Shown: piece by piece, positions 17,450-26,229 of the stretch
Position numbering within the stretch: position 1 is the first letter of the stretch
Layout of the letters: every line of letters begins with the position of its first letter
NCBI GenBank assembly: GCA_004078665.1
Contig: SCFO01000005.1
Location: 1-64,000, forward strand
Length of the DNA: 64,000 bases
From: Halobacillus fulvus
GTDB lineage: Bacteria > Bacillota > Bacilli > Bacillales > Halobacillaceae
Direction of reading: 5' to 3'
Made by a program: the position numbers and the translations under genes
The notes under the pieces: model-generated
Seen by the model: only the letters and a program-made list of their open reading frames with translations
Database searches by the model: none
Told to the model about the DNA's origin: nothing

Positions 17450-19181
17450 CGATGCTCCCATTCAAAATAGCTTCCGATAAACTTTGCCATTTGGCTTTAT
17501 GAAACGGAACATGGTCGGTTCGATTAGTCATGACTTCGATTACGGAAAAACGATGTTGCTGGTAGCTTTCTTTCAAAGCATTCTTGTACTCTTCCCAAGT
17601 TCCAACACGTTTATGAGATCCCCCATACATTTCAACAGCATGAGAAAAATCGAGTCCGAGCGGTGTTCCAAATAGTTCTTCAAAATGACTTGTTTGATCA
17701 GCCTGAGGCAGATAGGAGAAAATCCCGCCACCGTCATTATTGATCACGACAATCGTAAGCGGAAGCTGCTTTTGTTTCGCTAACCAAAGCCCGTTCAAGT
17801 CGTGGAAGAACGAAACATCTCCTAATAAAAGCGTGGTTCTTTTTCCCGATGCTGCACAACCAAGAGCGGTCGAGACGACACCATCAATCCCGTTCGCTCC
17901 CCGGTTTGCCATAATGGTCACATCTTTAGGAGTTGTCATGAAAAAACTGTCTACATCACGAATAGGCATACTATTACCAACGAAAAGGTTGGACTGATCC
18001 GGAAGACATTCCGATAAATAAACGACAGCATGCCCTTCATTTAATTGATCATCTACTTCTTTTAACATATGACTCTTGGCAATCCTATTCATCTTTCTCA
18101 ACGTGAGCAGATAGTCATTCTCTTCCTTGATTTCCGGCACACACGCTGCGGCCTGTTCAGCAAAAGTTGTCGGGTCGGCCCACAGGAACTGAACAGACAG
18201 CCCGGCCGGTTCCCGGTAACTTTTATGAGAATCTACAATGAAGTGATCGATGTGCGGATCATATTTTTGCACCCACTTCAAATAGGCTTTTGATACGGGC
18301 ATGGCACCGAACCGAAGGATATAATCAGGCTTTACCTGTTCTCCGATTTCAGCTGATTTAAGGAGAGCATCATAATTCTCGATGATATTCCGTTTGTCAT
18401 GAACCCCTGTGCGAAGCTGCGATAAGGGGTCAGCCAAAACCGGAACTCCAAGACGTGATGCAAGCGTGCCGATTGCCTCCCCAAGCGATGGATCTGTCTG
18501 CGGACCAACGACGATCATCCCCCGTTCATAGTCGGCAAATCGTTCAACAAGTTGTTTCATTTCGTCATCAGGAAGACGTCGTTTTCCTGTCATCGCTTTC
18601 GGGACCGGCTTTTCTCCTTCCCTCCACAACCCAGACAATTGAAAATCAGGGACAAGCGGTTCCCGAAAAGGGAAATTCAAATGTACAGGACCCGGGTGGT
18701 CGCTACTCGCTTCTTCTACTGCACGAGCTGCCTGACGCCTGGCGTATTGATGCATTCCAGGTCCCGGAATCACCAGGTCCTGATACCACCTGACATAACG
18801 TCCGAACATATCCGTCTGGTCAATCGCCTGCGGTGCCCCGACATCACGTAATTCATGAGGACGGTCCGCGGTAAGAACAAGTAGTGGTACCCGGCTATAA
18901 TAGGCCTCAACGATCGCCGGGTAGTAATTGGCCGCGGCAGTTCCAGACGTACAAACGAGCGCCACCGGCTTTTGTTGCTCCTTTGCGAGTCCTAGAGCAA
19001 AAAAAGCAGCGGAGCGCTCATCCAAGTGTACCCAGTGACGGATATCATCATGCTCAGCAAAAGCAATCGCCAAAGGTGTCGAGCGGGAGCCTGGAGAAAT
19101 AACGACATCCTCCACGTTTGAATAGATTAGCTGATCGATAAAATGAGTGACAAATTTCGATAATGACTCCACGTGTTCCAT
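17427..19181 (-). CDS. menD: SEPHCHC synthase (MenD)
   Basis: 584 aa, thiamine diphosphate enzyme joining 2-oxoglutarate and isochorismate. Signatures are ISPGSRSTPLAIAFA and CTSGTAAANYYPA at the N-terminus and the ThDP motif GDVSFFHDLNGLW...NNDGGGIF at the C-terminus. The ATG at 19181 shares its A with the menF stop (TGATG) and follows AGGAGG at the end of menF. It is part of a tightly coupled menF-D-H unit. Confidence 0.96.
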   Translation of the reverse strand: MEHVESLSKFVTHFIDQLIYSNVEDVVISPGSRSTPLAIAFAEHDDIRHWVHLDERSAAFFALGLAKEQQKPVALVCTSGTAAANYYPAIVEAYYSRVPLLVLTADRPHELRDVGAPQAIDQTDMFGRYVRWYQDLVIPGPGMHQYARRQAARAVEEASSDHPGPVHLNFPFREPLVPDFQLSGLWREGEKPVPKAMTGKRRLPDDEMKQLVERFADYERGMIVVGPQTDPSLGEAIGTLASRLGVPVLADPLSQLRTGVHDKRNIIENYDALLKSAEIGEQVKPDYILRFGAMPVSKAYLKWVQKYDPHIDHFIVDSHKSYREPAGLSVQFLWADPTTFAEQAAACVPEIKEENDYLLTLRKMNRIAKSHMLKEVDDQLNEGHAVVYLSECLPDQSNLFVGNSMPIRDVDSFFMTTPKDVTIMANRGANGIDGVVSTALGCAASGKRTTLLLGDVSFFHDLNGLWLAKQKQLPLTIVVINNDGGGIFSYLPQADQTSHFEELFGTPLGLDFSHAVEMYGGSHKRVGTWEEYKNALKESYQQHRFSVIEVMTNRTDHVPFHKAKWQSLSEAILNGSIDDVQTGE

Positions 19182-20572
19182 CAACATCCTCCTAAAACAG
19201 ATAGCATCGGCTTTAATTTCACAGCGGTCTCTTCGTACTCCGCCTCAGGATCCGAATCTTCTACGACTCCGCATCCGGCAAACAACGAAGCTTCACTTCC
19301 TTGTATAAGAGCAGAGCGTATCGCTACCGCAAACTCCCCGTTGTCACGGTCATCAATCCAGCCGATAGGCCCAGCATACCAACCGCGATTGAGGATTTCG
19401 TGGGAACGGATATATTGAACAGACTCTTTTTGCGGGAGCCCACCAAGTGCTGGCGTCGGATGCAGCTTCTCCACTACTTCCAAAAGCGTGTAGCCTGGAT
19501 TCAGCACGGCGGTCACCGGCGTATATAAATGCTGAAGATTTCGCAGCGGATAAAGCACAGGCTTGTCCGGAATTTGAACATCATGACAGCAGGCTTCAAC
19601 GGCCTCACGGATCATTTCCACAACAAACTGATGCTCCTGGCGGTTTTTCGGATCATAGAGAAGCTCCTGGCCGAAACGTTCGTCCTCTTCCTCTGTCTTT
19701 CCGCGTGGAACCGTTCCAGCAAGACACGTACTGACAAGCTGCTGCTGATCGAGCTTTGCTAACCGCTCAGGCGTCGCACCGATAAAATAATCCCCTTCAC
19801 TCTCAAAAGCGAAGATATAACTGTTCTTCTGCATATCAGCCAAAGCTTTAAGCACGGCCTCCACGCGAACAGGCTCTTTAAAAATGACGCGCAGTTCCCT
19901 GGCGAGTACAACTTTATCAAGAGACCCATTCTTTATATCTTCTGTAGCTTTTCGCACGCTTTCTTTCCAAGCTTCTGGTGCGATTTCCTTTTCTCCCGTC
20001 CGGACAGGAAGATCCACATCCCATGGACTCTCAGACAAAAGCATATCTTGCTGTTCCTCAATCTGATGAATGATCTGCTGAGTATGATCTTCTGGGTAAA
20101 TGAACAGATTGGTCGTCAAATAGGACGTCCCATCCTTATTGGTCAGAAGAAAAGCAGGGATCGTCATTTGGCTATCCGAAAAAGACTCCCAAGGGCGAGT
20201 GCTTGTCTGCTCGGGATCAAAGCTGAATCCCCCGAGGCTGACAATGCCTGTCCCCTTCTCCCCAAACTCATCATACGTGACTGCTTTCGACGTAATGGTC
20301 GTCCAAAGAGTTTGTATGTCGTCAAAACGTTTCGCGCTGGAAGAATACAATTTTCTTGCAGAACCGATTCCAACCATCGTAAAGTCTTCGTCTGCACTTT
20401 TCCAGAATGAACGATGTTGATCAATCGCACGACCTGCATATAAAAAATGAAAAGGGTCCTGTGGTGAAATGTGATCGACTACACTGACCAGCTGCGGCGT
20501 TTCCTGTTTTCTGGCTCTATTTATGGCGTCCTCAATGATTTTATCCAGTTGAGGGACTTTAGTATGAAGCAT
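19181..20572 (-). CDS. menF: Isochorismate synthase
   Basis: 463 aa, chorismate-utilising enzyme family. Motifs include GATPERLA, STCLAGTVPRG, and the C-terminal HPTPALGGLP with WYAGPIGWID. It is first gene of the minus-strand men operon, with promoter at 20664-20692 and an unusual hairpin in its leader at 20614-20636. The ribosome site is GGGAGG, 9 nt before the ATG. Confidence 0.96.
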   Translation of the reverse strand: MLHTKVPQLDKIIEDAINRARKQETPQLVSVVDHISPQDPFHFLYAGRAIDQHRSFWKSADEDFTMVGIGSARKLYSSSAKRFDDIQTLWTTITSKAVTYDEFGEKGTGIVSLGGFSFDPEQTSTRPWESFSDSQMTIPAFLLTNKDGTSYLTTNLFIYPEDHTQQIIHQIEEQQDMLLSESPWDVDLPVRTGEKEIAPEAWKESVRKATEDIKNGSLDKVVLARELRVIFKEPVRVEAVLKALADMQKNSYIFAFESEGDYFIGATPERLAKLDQQQLVSTCLAGTVPRGKTEEEDERFGQELLYDPKNRQEHQFVVEMIREAVEACCHDVQIPDKPVLYPLRNLQHLYTPVTAVLNPGYTLLEVVEKLHPTPALGGLPQKESVQYIRSHEILNRGWYAGPIGWIDDRDNGEFAVAIRSALIQGSEASLFAGCGVVEDSDPEAEYEETAVKLKPMLSVLGGC

Positions 20573-20613
20573 AAAAAAATTCCTCCCGTTCCTTAAGGGA
20601 CGTTACGATTTAT

Positions 20614-20636
20614 AAAAAATGACCCATTGTCATTTT
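20614..20636 (-). promoter_or_regulatory. Terminator-like hairpin in the menF leader
   Basis: On the minus strand AAAATGAC and GTCATTTT form an 8-bp stem with a 5-nt loop, running into TTTTTT. It lies between the menF promoter and its ribosome site. Weak AT-rich pairing makes it a possible attenuator or an operator. Confidence 0.4.
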
Positions 20637-20663
20637 AAAAATTGTAAACATGCATCATCCTCT

Positions 20664-20692
20664 ATTTTATTCTCTTTTTTCTCTTGACTCAA
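20664..20692 (-). promoter_or_regulatory. SigA promoter of the menFDHBEC operon
   Basis: On the minus strand TTGAGT (20687-20692) and TAAAAT (20664-20669) are 17 bp apart. Confidence 0.75.
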
Positions 20693-20728
20693 GGATTCTC
20701 CATTCAAACTTGCACATTCTTACAATGA

Positions 20729-20757
20729 TTGACACCCCGGTACTCTTTCCCTAAACT
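20729..20757 (+). promoter_or_regulatory. SigA promoter of menA
   Basis: TTGACA (20729-20734), a 17-bp spacer, TAAACT (20752-20757), about 48 bp upstream of menA. Its -35 lies only 37 bp from the menF -35, back to back. Confidence 0.75.
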
Positions 20758-20804
20758 TAAGATGGTATATTATGATTAGATAAAGAACAAGGGAGAGAAC
20801 ACCT

Positions 20805-21749
20805 ATGAGCTCTATGCCAAACCAAAACATGAAAGCTTCCTTGAATGAACGTGAAGGATTTCAAGTATGGTGGAGACTTCTGCGTCCCCATACCTTGACA
20901 GCCGCTTTCGTTCCAGTCTTTGTAGGGACGATGCTGGCCGCAATGGAACAGCCTATTAACTTCTTGTTATTTGCAGCGATGTTACTTGCCTCTATTCTCA
21001 TTCAAGCAGCCACCAACATGTTTAATGAATACTACGATTATGCGAGGGGACTCGACAACGAAAATTCTGTCGGAATCGGCGGAACGATCGTAAGAGACGG
21101 GATCAGTCCAAAAACCGTGTTATCTTTAGCGATCGCCTTTTTCGTGATTGCCGGACTTCTCGGCGTGTACATCTGTTTATCTTCAAGCTGGTGGATTGCC
21201 GTCATCGGACTGATCTCTATGCTTTTCGGTTACCTTTACACAGGAGGACCGTACCCAATCGCCTACACACCTTTTGGAGAAATTACGGCCGGCTTATTCA
21301 TGGGGACGATCATCATTGGAATCAGCTATTACATTCAGACTCTTACGATGTCATGGAGTGTCATCCTCGTTTCCGTACCGGTTGCGATCTTTGTCGGAGC
21401 TATTCTACTTGCCAACAATATTAGAGACCGTGTCGGCGATGAGGAGAACGGTAGAAGGACATTAGCGATTTTATTCGGTCATAAAGGTTCGATCCGCTTC
21501 CTGACGATTCTTTTCGCCGTTGCATATGGATGGACCATCTTGCTGATTTTCACAGGGACATTGCCTTACTGGTCTTTTATCACCTTATTTAGTATTCAAA
21601 AAGCTTTAAAGGCCATTCAAGGATTTGTTGGAAAAAAAGAGCCGCTCGAAATGCTGCCTGCTATGAAAGCCACAGCTCAAACGAACACGATTTACGGCCT
21701 ACTTTTAGGACTGTCACTGCTTATACAACTTTACATTCCATTAGGATAA
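20805..21749 (+). CDS. menA: 1,4-Dihydroxy-2-naphthoate polyprenyltransferase
   Basis: 314 aa, UbiA-superfamily membrane enzyme with about eight predicted transmembrane segments. It attaches the isoprenoid tail to DHNA at the membrane. The first Asp-rich motif is NMFNEYYDYARGLDN (about residues 67-81) and the second is NNIRDRVGDEENGRRT (about residues 204-219). It is transcribed away from menF; the divergent pair completes menaquinone synthesis at one locus. Confidence 0.95.
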   Translation: MSSMPNQNMKASLNEREGFQVWWRLLRPHTLTAAFVPVFVGTMLAAMEQPINFLLFAAMLLASILIQAATNMFNEYYDYARGLDNENSVGIGGTIVRDGISPKTVLSLAIAFFVIAGLLGVYICLSSSWWIAVIGLISMLFGYLYTGGPYPIAYTPFGEITAGLFMGTIIIGISYYIQTLTMSWSVILVSVPVAIFVGAILLANNIRDRVGDEENGRRTLAILFGHKGSIRFLTILFAVAYGWTILLIFTGTLPYWSFITLFSIQKALKAIQGFVGKKEPLEMLPAMKATAQTNTIYGLLLGLSLLIQLYIPLG

Positions 21750-21750
21750 A

Positions 21751-21785
21751 AAGAAAAGGATGGTCCAGAAACCATCCTTTTCTTT
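21751..21785 (+). terminator. Terminator of menA
   Basis: An 11-bp perfect stem AAAAGGATGGT/ACCATCCTTTT (21754-21764 with 21771-21781) then CTTTTATC. Confidence 0.9.
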
Positions 21786-22054
21786 TATCTTCTTTCTTGT
21801 GGAGACTGGTATAGATTTGAATCAGAGAAAGTGATGCTTTGGTAATAGCGTACTCCTTAGCTGAGTAACCGTCTTACTTATACATCTGGCCTTACATCAC
21901 TTACTTATGTACACACAGAACGTTCGACACGTCATGTTTCCGTAGCATCGTTCCAACATCAATTTTTTAAATGAGTGATATTGCTAATGATTCAAATTCA
22001 GAAATGTTTTATCTATGACGGACTGGGAATTATATAGGAAGGGAAGATCTTAAA

Positions 22055-22453
22055 ATGAAAGATTTATTAAAAAACACTTTAATGGAGACGTTAGGAATGG
22101 ATGTCATCCACGCCGCTCCAGAACGCGTGGAAATCCGGATGCCAGTTGATTCGAGAACCCACCAGCCGATGGGATTCCTTCATGGCGGCGCTAGCGTAGC
22201 TTTAGCCGAAAGTGCTGCGAGCATCGGTGCCTATTTAAATATCGATTCCACTCAGCACCAAATCTTCGGTATCGAGATTAACGCGAATCATATTAAAAGC
22301 GTCCGCCAAGGAGAAGTCACAGGGATTGCGACCCCTGTCCACATCGGCAGAAATACGATGGTGTGGGAAATTCAAATCGAGTCAGAAGATCACGAAACGA
22401 TCTCCGTCTCCAGATGTACCATCGGTGTGATTCCTGTAAAAAACACCAAATAG
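22055..22453 (+). CDS. Hotdog-fold thioesterase, likely DHNA-CoA thioesterase
   Basis: 132 aa, PaaI/YdiI-type hotdog domain. The conserved MGFLHGGASVALAESAAS segment (about residues 38-55) holds the catalytic Glu of the EntH/YdiI group (EC 3.1.2.28-type). DHNA-CoA must be hydrolysed between MenB and MenA, and no other thioesterase is in the cluster. The location next to menA supports the MenI role, but substrate is inferred. yteA follows 20 bp later on the same strand. Confidence 0.82.
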   Translation: MKDLLKNTLMETLGMDVIHAAPERVEIRMPVDSRTHQPMGFLHGGASVALAESAASIGAYLNIDSTQHQIFGIEINANHIKSVRQGEVTGIATPVHIGRNTMVWEIQIESEDHETISVSRCTIGVIPVKNTK

Positions 22454-22473
22454 ATGATTGAAAGGAGATCCAT

Positions 22474-22851
22474 ATGCTAACAGACAAACAAATTCAAAAC
22501 TTTAAAGAACAATTATTAGAAATGAAAAAGGAAGCAGAAGCAGACATGGAACAGTATAGAGAGGATCCGGCGAAAGAAAACTACGCGAATGATGAAACAG
22601 GGGAAATCTCGAGCGTAGCCGATCACCCGGCCAATCTTGGAACAGATCAGCATGAAAGGGCAAAAGAACAGACGTTTTATGAGCAAGCACGTGAAAAACT
22701 AATGGAAGTCAACGATGCCCTCGATCGTATAGAAAATGGTAAATATGGACTCAGCGAAAAATCTGGAGAGCCGATTCCGGTCGAACGGTTAGAGGCCATG
22801 CCTACCGCCCGTTTCCGCGTAGACGAAATCGACGAACAAAATAACCATTAA
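22474..22851 (+). CDS. yteA: YteA-family TraR/DksA-like protein without zinc-finger cysteines
   Basis: 125 aa. An N-terminal acidic coiled coil (residues ~5-85, with the DNETG/GTDQHERAKEQT motif of the YteA group) precedes a C-terminal GKYGLSEKSGEPIPVERLEAMP segment. That segment matches the DksA/TraR finger, but there is no Cys anywhere in the protein. YteA-type proteins are found in spore formers; the molecular role is unclear. A good GAAAGGAGA site precedes the ATG. Confidence 0.88.
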   Translation: MLTDKQIQNFKEQLLEMKKEAEADMEQYREDPAKENYANDETGEISSVADHPANLGTDQHERAKEQTFYEQAREKLMEVNDALDRIENGKYGLSEKSGEPIPVERLEAMPTARFRVDEIDEQNNH

Positions 22852-22878
22852 AAAAAGCTGCCTAAGCAGCTTTTTTTT
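22849..22878. terminator. Bidirectional terminator between yteA and the M42 peptidase
   Basis: A6-GCTGC / CTAA / GCAGC-T8, symmetric, between convergent genes. Confidence 0.88.
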
Positions 22879-22891
22879 AATGGTTCAAACC

Positions 22892-23947
22892 TTAATCGAG
22901 CGGATTCAGACTCTCTTCCCCTGTCAATCCAGCAATCATCTCTACAAGCAGATCGATTTCCTCATCGATGTCCTGAATGCTAGCTGTTTCCACAGGTGAG
23001 TGCATATAGCGAAGAGGAAGGGAAACGAGACTGACAGGTACACCCTTTCCTGTCAAACGCATTTTATCCGCATCCGTACCGGTCATTCGAGGTGTCAGTT
23101 CATATTGGACATCCATATTAAGGTTTTTCGCAGCCTGTTCTAACAGGACATTGATTTTGCGGTTGATCGGTGCACCTTTGGCAAGTACTGGACCGCCCTC
23201 TAGCTGAATGTCACCGTATTTTTGCTTATTGACGCCAGGATAATCCGTCGCGAATGTGACATCTACAGCAATCGCCATCGTCGGCTCTATCCCTGCGGCC
23301 GCAAAGTAGGCCCCCCCCATGTTCGTCTCTTCGTTCACTGTGCTCGCCGCGTACACCCCGACATTTACTTCCTTCTCTGACAGACGACGTAAGACTTCTC
23401 CTACGATAAATTGACCCGTACGATTATCCAGTCCCCGTCCTGAGATGTAACGATCCATGAGTACTTCTGGTTGACGCTTATACACGGCAAGGTCGCCAAT
23501 CTGTACATATTGATCGACTTCCTGCTTTGTTTTCGCTCCGCAATCAATAAACAAGTCTTCTACATCAAAGTCTCCTTTAATTCCTCCGTGGTGCTGGGCA
23601 TTCACCCCGATCACACCTGTAAGAGTCTTCTCGGCTCCGAGCACGGTCACTTTCATCCCAATGGCTGCTTTTGGATTGATTCCACCCATTTTGTCAAAGT
23701 AAAGATAGCCTTGCTCATCGATACGATTGATGACAAGTGCGATTTCATCACAATGCCCGGCCAGCATGACTTTGAAGTCAGCATCAGGGTTCAGTACAGC
23801 AATGGCATTGCCTGCATGATCTGTCCGGATCTCATCCGCATAGTTGTCCATTTCTTTCATCCACCGCTTTTGAATCTCCATTTCCATACTGGAAGGAGAA
23901 GGGGTTTGTAATAATTCGAGTAAAAAATCTAAACGTTTCTGATTCAT
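22892..23947 (-). CDS. M42-family aminopeptidase
   Basis: 351 aa, cytoplasmic dinuclear-metal aminopeptidase (YsdC/YtoP/FrvX-like). Expected ligands are visible: AGHCDEI, GRGLDNRTG, VNEETNMGG (catalytic Glu pair), DVTFATD, MTGTDADKM and RYMHSPVE. Ribosome site AAAGGAGG. A run of eight C (23311-23318) lies in the coding region, but the frame is intact. Close B. subtilis paralogues make a firm symbol unsafe. Confidence 0.92.
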   Translation of the reverse strand: MNQKRLDFLLELLQTPSPSSMEMEIQKRWMKEMDNYADEIRTDHAGNAIAVLNPDADFKVMLAGHCDEIALVINRIDEQGYLYFDKMGGINPKAAIGMKVTVLGAEKTLTGVIGVNAQHHGGIKGDFDVEDLFIDCGAKTKQEVDQYVQIGDLAVYKRQPEVLMDRYISGRGLDNRTGQFIVGEVLRRLSEKEVNVGVYAASTVNEETNMGGAYFAAAGIEPTMAIAVDVTFATDYPGVNKQKYGDIQLEGGPVLAKGAPINRKINVLLEQAAKNLNMDVQYELTPRMTGTDADKMRLTGKGVPVSLVSLPLRYMHSPVETASIQDIDEEIDLLVEMIAGLTGEESLNPLD

Positions 23948-24063
23948 ATATGTATCCTCCTTTTTCTATTTCCATCATATCAAAAAGAGTCGGGAAAAAT
24001 CATGCTTAAAGAATGACCGTTAAGGGAACACCCACAAGTATGATGCACTCAAGGAGGAATACA

Positions 24064-24615
24064 ATGAACTTAGTCAGCTGGTTTGAAAGAGGGATGACAG
24101 CACAAGAATATGTAGACAACATGGAGAATCACCAAACGAACCTCATTCACATATATGAGAATTTTTCCGTACCTACAGAGGACGCTCCTATTTTTGAGCG
24201 TATCCAAAAAAAGAAGCTAAGAGCCGTAGTTTTAACAGAAGATTGGTGCGGCGATGCGATGCTGAACATCCCGATTTACTTACGAATTGCCGAAGTGAGC
24301 CATATCCCGACTCATTTCCTGTTACGAGACCAAAATTTAGAACTGATGGATCGGTATTTGACCAATGGAAGATCAAGGTCGATTCCTATCATCATCTTCT
24401 TCGATAACACGGGCAAGGAAGTCGGTCGGTGGGGTCCTAGAGCGCCTGAGCTTCAGCATTTTTTAGATGAGTCCTTGGCCAATTTACCACAACCCGAATC
24501 TGCAGATTACCAGAAGAAAAAACAGGAGGCACTGACTTTCATTACAAAAGCTTTCCGTGATCATCAGGAGTTCTGGCATCATGTTTACACAGACATCCTA
24601 AAAACCATACGTTGA
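24064..24615 (+). CDS. Thioredoxin-fold family protein with single-Cys WCGDA site
   Basis: 183 aa. The region VVLTEDWCGDAMLNIPIYL (about residues 56-74) is in the thioredoxin active-site place, with one Cys instead of CXXC, followed by SIPIIIFFDNTGKEVGRWG (beta3 with cis-Pro). Such WCGDA/WCGDC proteins are common and poorly characterised. I chose the ATG at 24064, which has AAGGAGGAATACA; the longer open frame upstream has no ribosome site. Its terminator is at 24621. Confidence 0.82.
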   Translation: MNLVSWFERGMTAQEYVDNMENHQTNLIHIYENFSVPTEDAPIFERIQKKKLRAVVLTEDWCGDAMLNIPIYLRIAEVSHIPTHFLLRDQNLELMDRYLTNGRSRSIPIIIFFDNTGKEVGRWGPRAPELQHFLDESLANLPQPESADYQKKKQEALTFITKAFRDHQEFWHHVYTDILKTIR

Positions 24616-24620
24616 CTTCT

Positions 24621-24650
24621 TCCCTTCTTCATTTTGAAGAGGGGATTTTT
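24621..24650 (+). terminator. Terminator of the thioredoxin-like gene
   Basis: A 10-bp stem TCCCTTCTTC/GAAGAGGGGA (one G-U) then TTTTT. Confidence 0.88.
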
Positions 24651-24747
24651 CATGCCTTTCTATCGTTTTTTTATCTATCCAACCTCGTTTACGTTTGAAA
24701 AGCAGAGGTTTGACCGATAATGATAGGAAAAAAAGGGAGTGGCGTTC

Positions 24748-25746
24748 ATGCAGCATTGGGTTAGACTTTATTTTGGACTTCCGCTGTTTCTAAGGCTCCT
24801 TTGTACCGTACTCATCTTTATGTTCTCGTTTGGAATCTTCATCCACTTTCTAGAACCCGACAACTTTCCGACCCTTCTCGATGGGGTATGGTGGGCTTTT
24901 GTAACAGGATCCACGGTCGGTTACGGCGATTATGTACCGCTCAGTCCGTTCGGAAAACTGACAGCCATTCTTCTCATTCTGACCGGGGGCGGTGTCGTCA
25001 CTTTTTATATGGCGACTCTTTCCGCTTCCACTGTGAAACACGAACAGGATTTATCGGAAGGAAAAGTCGCTTACAAAGGCAAGGGGCATATTTTGTTGAT
25101 CGGATGGAATGAGCGGACGAGACAGCTGATGGATATGATGGCGAAATACGGAATAGAAGATCAGATTGTCCTTGTCGATCAGACGATGAATCATTTTTAT
25201 AGACGGCTGTCGTTCGTCCACTTTATAAAAGGAAGTGCAACAGAAGAAGAAGTGCTGACGAAAGCAAACGTCCAGGAGGCAAAAGTAGCGATCATCACAG
25301 CCGATCCTTCCAAACATGAAGACCAGTCTGATCAGACAGTCATTCATCAAATCGTTGCACTAAAAGGACATCAGCCTAATTTGCACATTATTGCTGAAAT
25401 GCTGACAGCCAAGCAAAGGATCAATGCAGAACGTGCTGGGGCTAATACGGTTGTCCGGTCGAATGACTTTATGAGCAGTCTGTTTTTTCATGAGCTGTTT
25501 CGAGATGACCCTGTACAGCCCTTTCAATTGTTACTGGATTTAATTACGGAAAAACAGTTCCATGAAGAAACGGTCAAGCCACAATTTATCGGGAAGTCCG
25601 CCCCAGCTGTCGTCGACTTCTATTTAAAACAGCACAGCACGGTCATTGGCGTTCGAATTGACGACAAAATCTCCTTCGACCTTCATGATGGTCTCGAATT
25701 GGGAGAGGAAGATCGCATTTTACTATTCACGCCGCTTCGCCATTAG
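24748..25746 (+). CDS. yugO: Potassium channel with RCK domain (YugO)
   Basis: 332 aa. Two transmembrane helices (about 15-35 and 70-90) flank the selectivity filter TVGYGD (residues 56-61). A cytoplasmic TrkA-N/RCK domain (HILLIGWNERTRQLMD; later EMLTAKQ, GANTVVRSND) and a C-terminal RCK_C-like part follow: MthK-type architecture. In B. subtilis YugO is a K+ channel involved in biofilm electrical signalling. The ATG at 24748 follows AAAGGGAG; an in-frame GTG at 24739 overlaps that site. The 3' end overlaps convergent yugN by 24 bp. Confidence 0.9.
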   Translation: MQHWVRLYFGLPLFLRLLCTVLIFMFSFGIFIHFLEPDNFPTLLDGVWWAFVTGSTVGYGDYVPLSPFGKLTAILLILTGGGVVTFYMATLSASTVKHEQDLSEGKVAYKGKGHILLIGWNERTRQLMDMMAKYGIEDQIVLVDQTMNHFYRRLSFVHFIKGSATEEEVLTKANVQEAKVAIITADPSKHEDQSDQTVIHQIVALKGHQPNLHIIAEMLTAKQRINAERAGANTVVRSNDFMSSLFFHELFRDDPVQPFQLLLDLITEKQFHEETVKPQFIGKSAPAVVDFYLKQHSTVIGVRIDDKISFDLHDGLELGEEDRILLFTPLRH

Positions 25747-26145
25747 AAGCTGTTCAACTTCAGCTAATTGTTCGCGCCCAGCACTTATTTTCTCTTCTGG
25801 GAATGAGGCATCTTTATCGACGGGCTCTGAAAACTGATCGAAAATGGCACGAATATTTCCTTCCCTAACATTGTCATCAAGCCCAGGGTTGTATTTATGG
25901 GAAAGTAAAAAAGGCTCTTTCATACGGACGGTCGCATAATCTGTAGGCGTATCAAGAGAACCGGATACGACTTCAAACGGAAGCCTTAAAAATTGATACC
26001 CGACCTCATCCGCCAGCTTATAATCAAAGTAGCCGTGTTCGTAATCCCAATTATCCGCGAGCTTGAAATTTAATGAGGCCAAATCTCTTTCCAGCTCCGT
26101 AAACGTAAACTCCATGTTCGTGATCGGTGAAGATAAAGAAATCAT
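25723..26145 (-). CDS. yugN: YugN-family protein
   Basis: 140 aa, soluble, matching the YugN-like family of Bacillaceae (unknown function). A typical stretch is NWDYEHGYFDYKLA...VGYQFLRLPFEV. It is located between yugO and pgi, as in B. subtilis. The last eight codons overlap the 3' end of yugO on the other strand. The ribosome site is GGAGTG. Confidence 0.88.
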   Translation of the reverse strand: MISLSSPITNMEFTFTELERDLASLNFKLADNWDYEHGYFDYKLADEVGYQFLRLPFEVVSGSLDTPTDYATVRMKEPFLLSHKYNPGLDDNVREGNIRAIFDQFSEPVDKDASFPEEKISAGREQLAEVEQLLMAKRRE

Positions 26146-26175
26146 TGTGAAACACTCCTTTTTCTATAGCTTAAC

Positions 26176-26222
26176 CAAAAAGAAAAGCGCGCCTTCATCC
26201 CATTTTCTGGATGAAGGCGCGC
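26176..26222 (-). terminator. Terminator of pgi
   Basis: A perfect 14-bp stem GCGCGCCTTCATCC/GGATGAAGGCGCGC (26187-26200 with 26209-26222), then TTTTCTTTTT on minus. Confidence 0.93.
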
Positions 26223-26229
26223 TTCGTTA

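Noticed and set aside
23311-23318. Run of eight C in the M42 peptidase gene, possible phase-variable tract
   Set aside because: The reading frame is intact and encodes two consecutive Gly in a conserved motif; nothing suggests a contingency locus.
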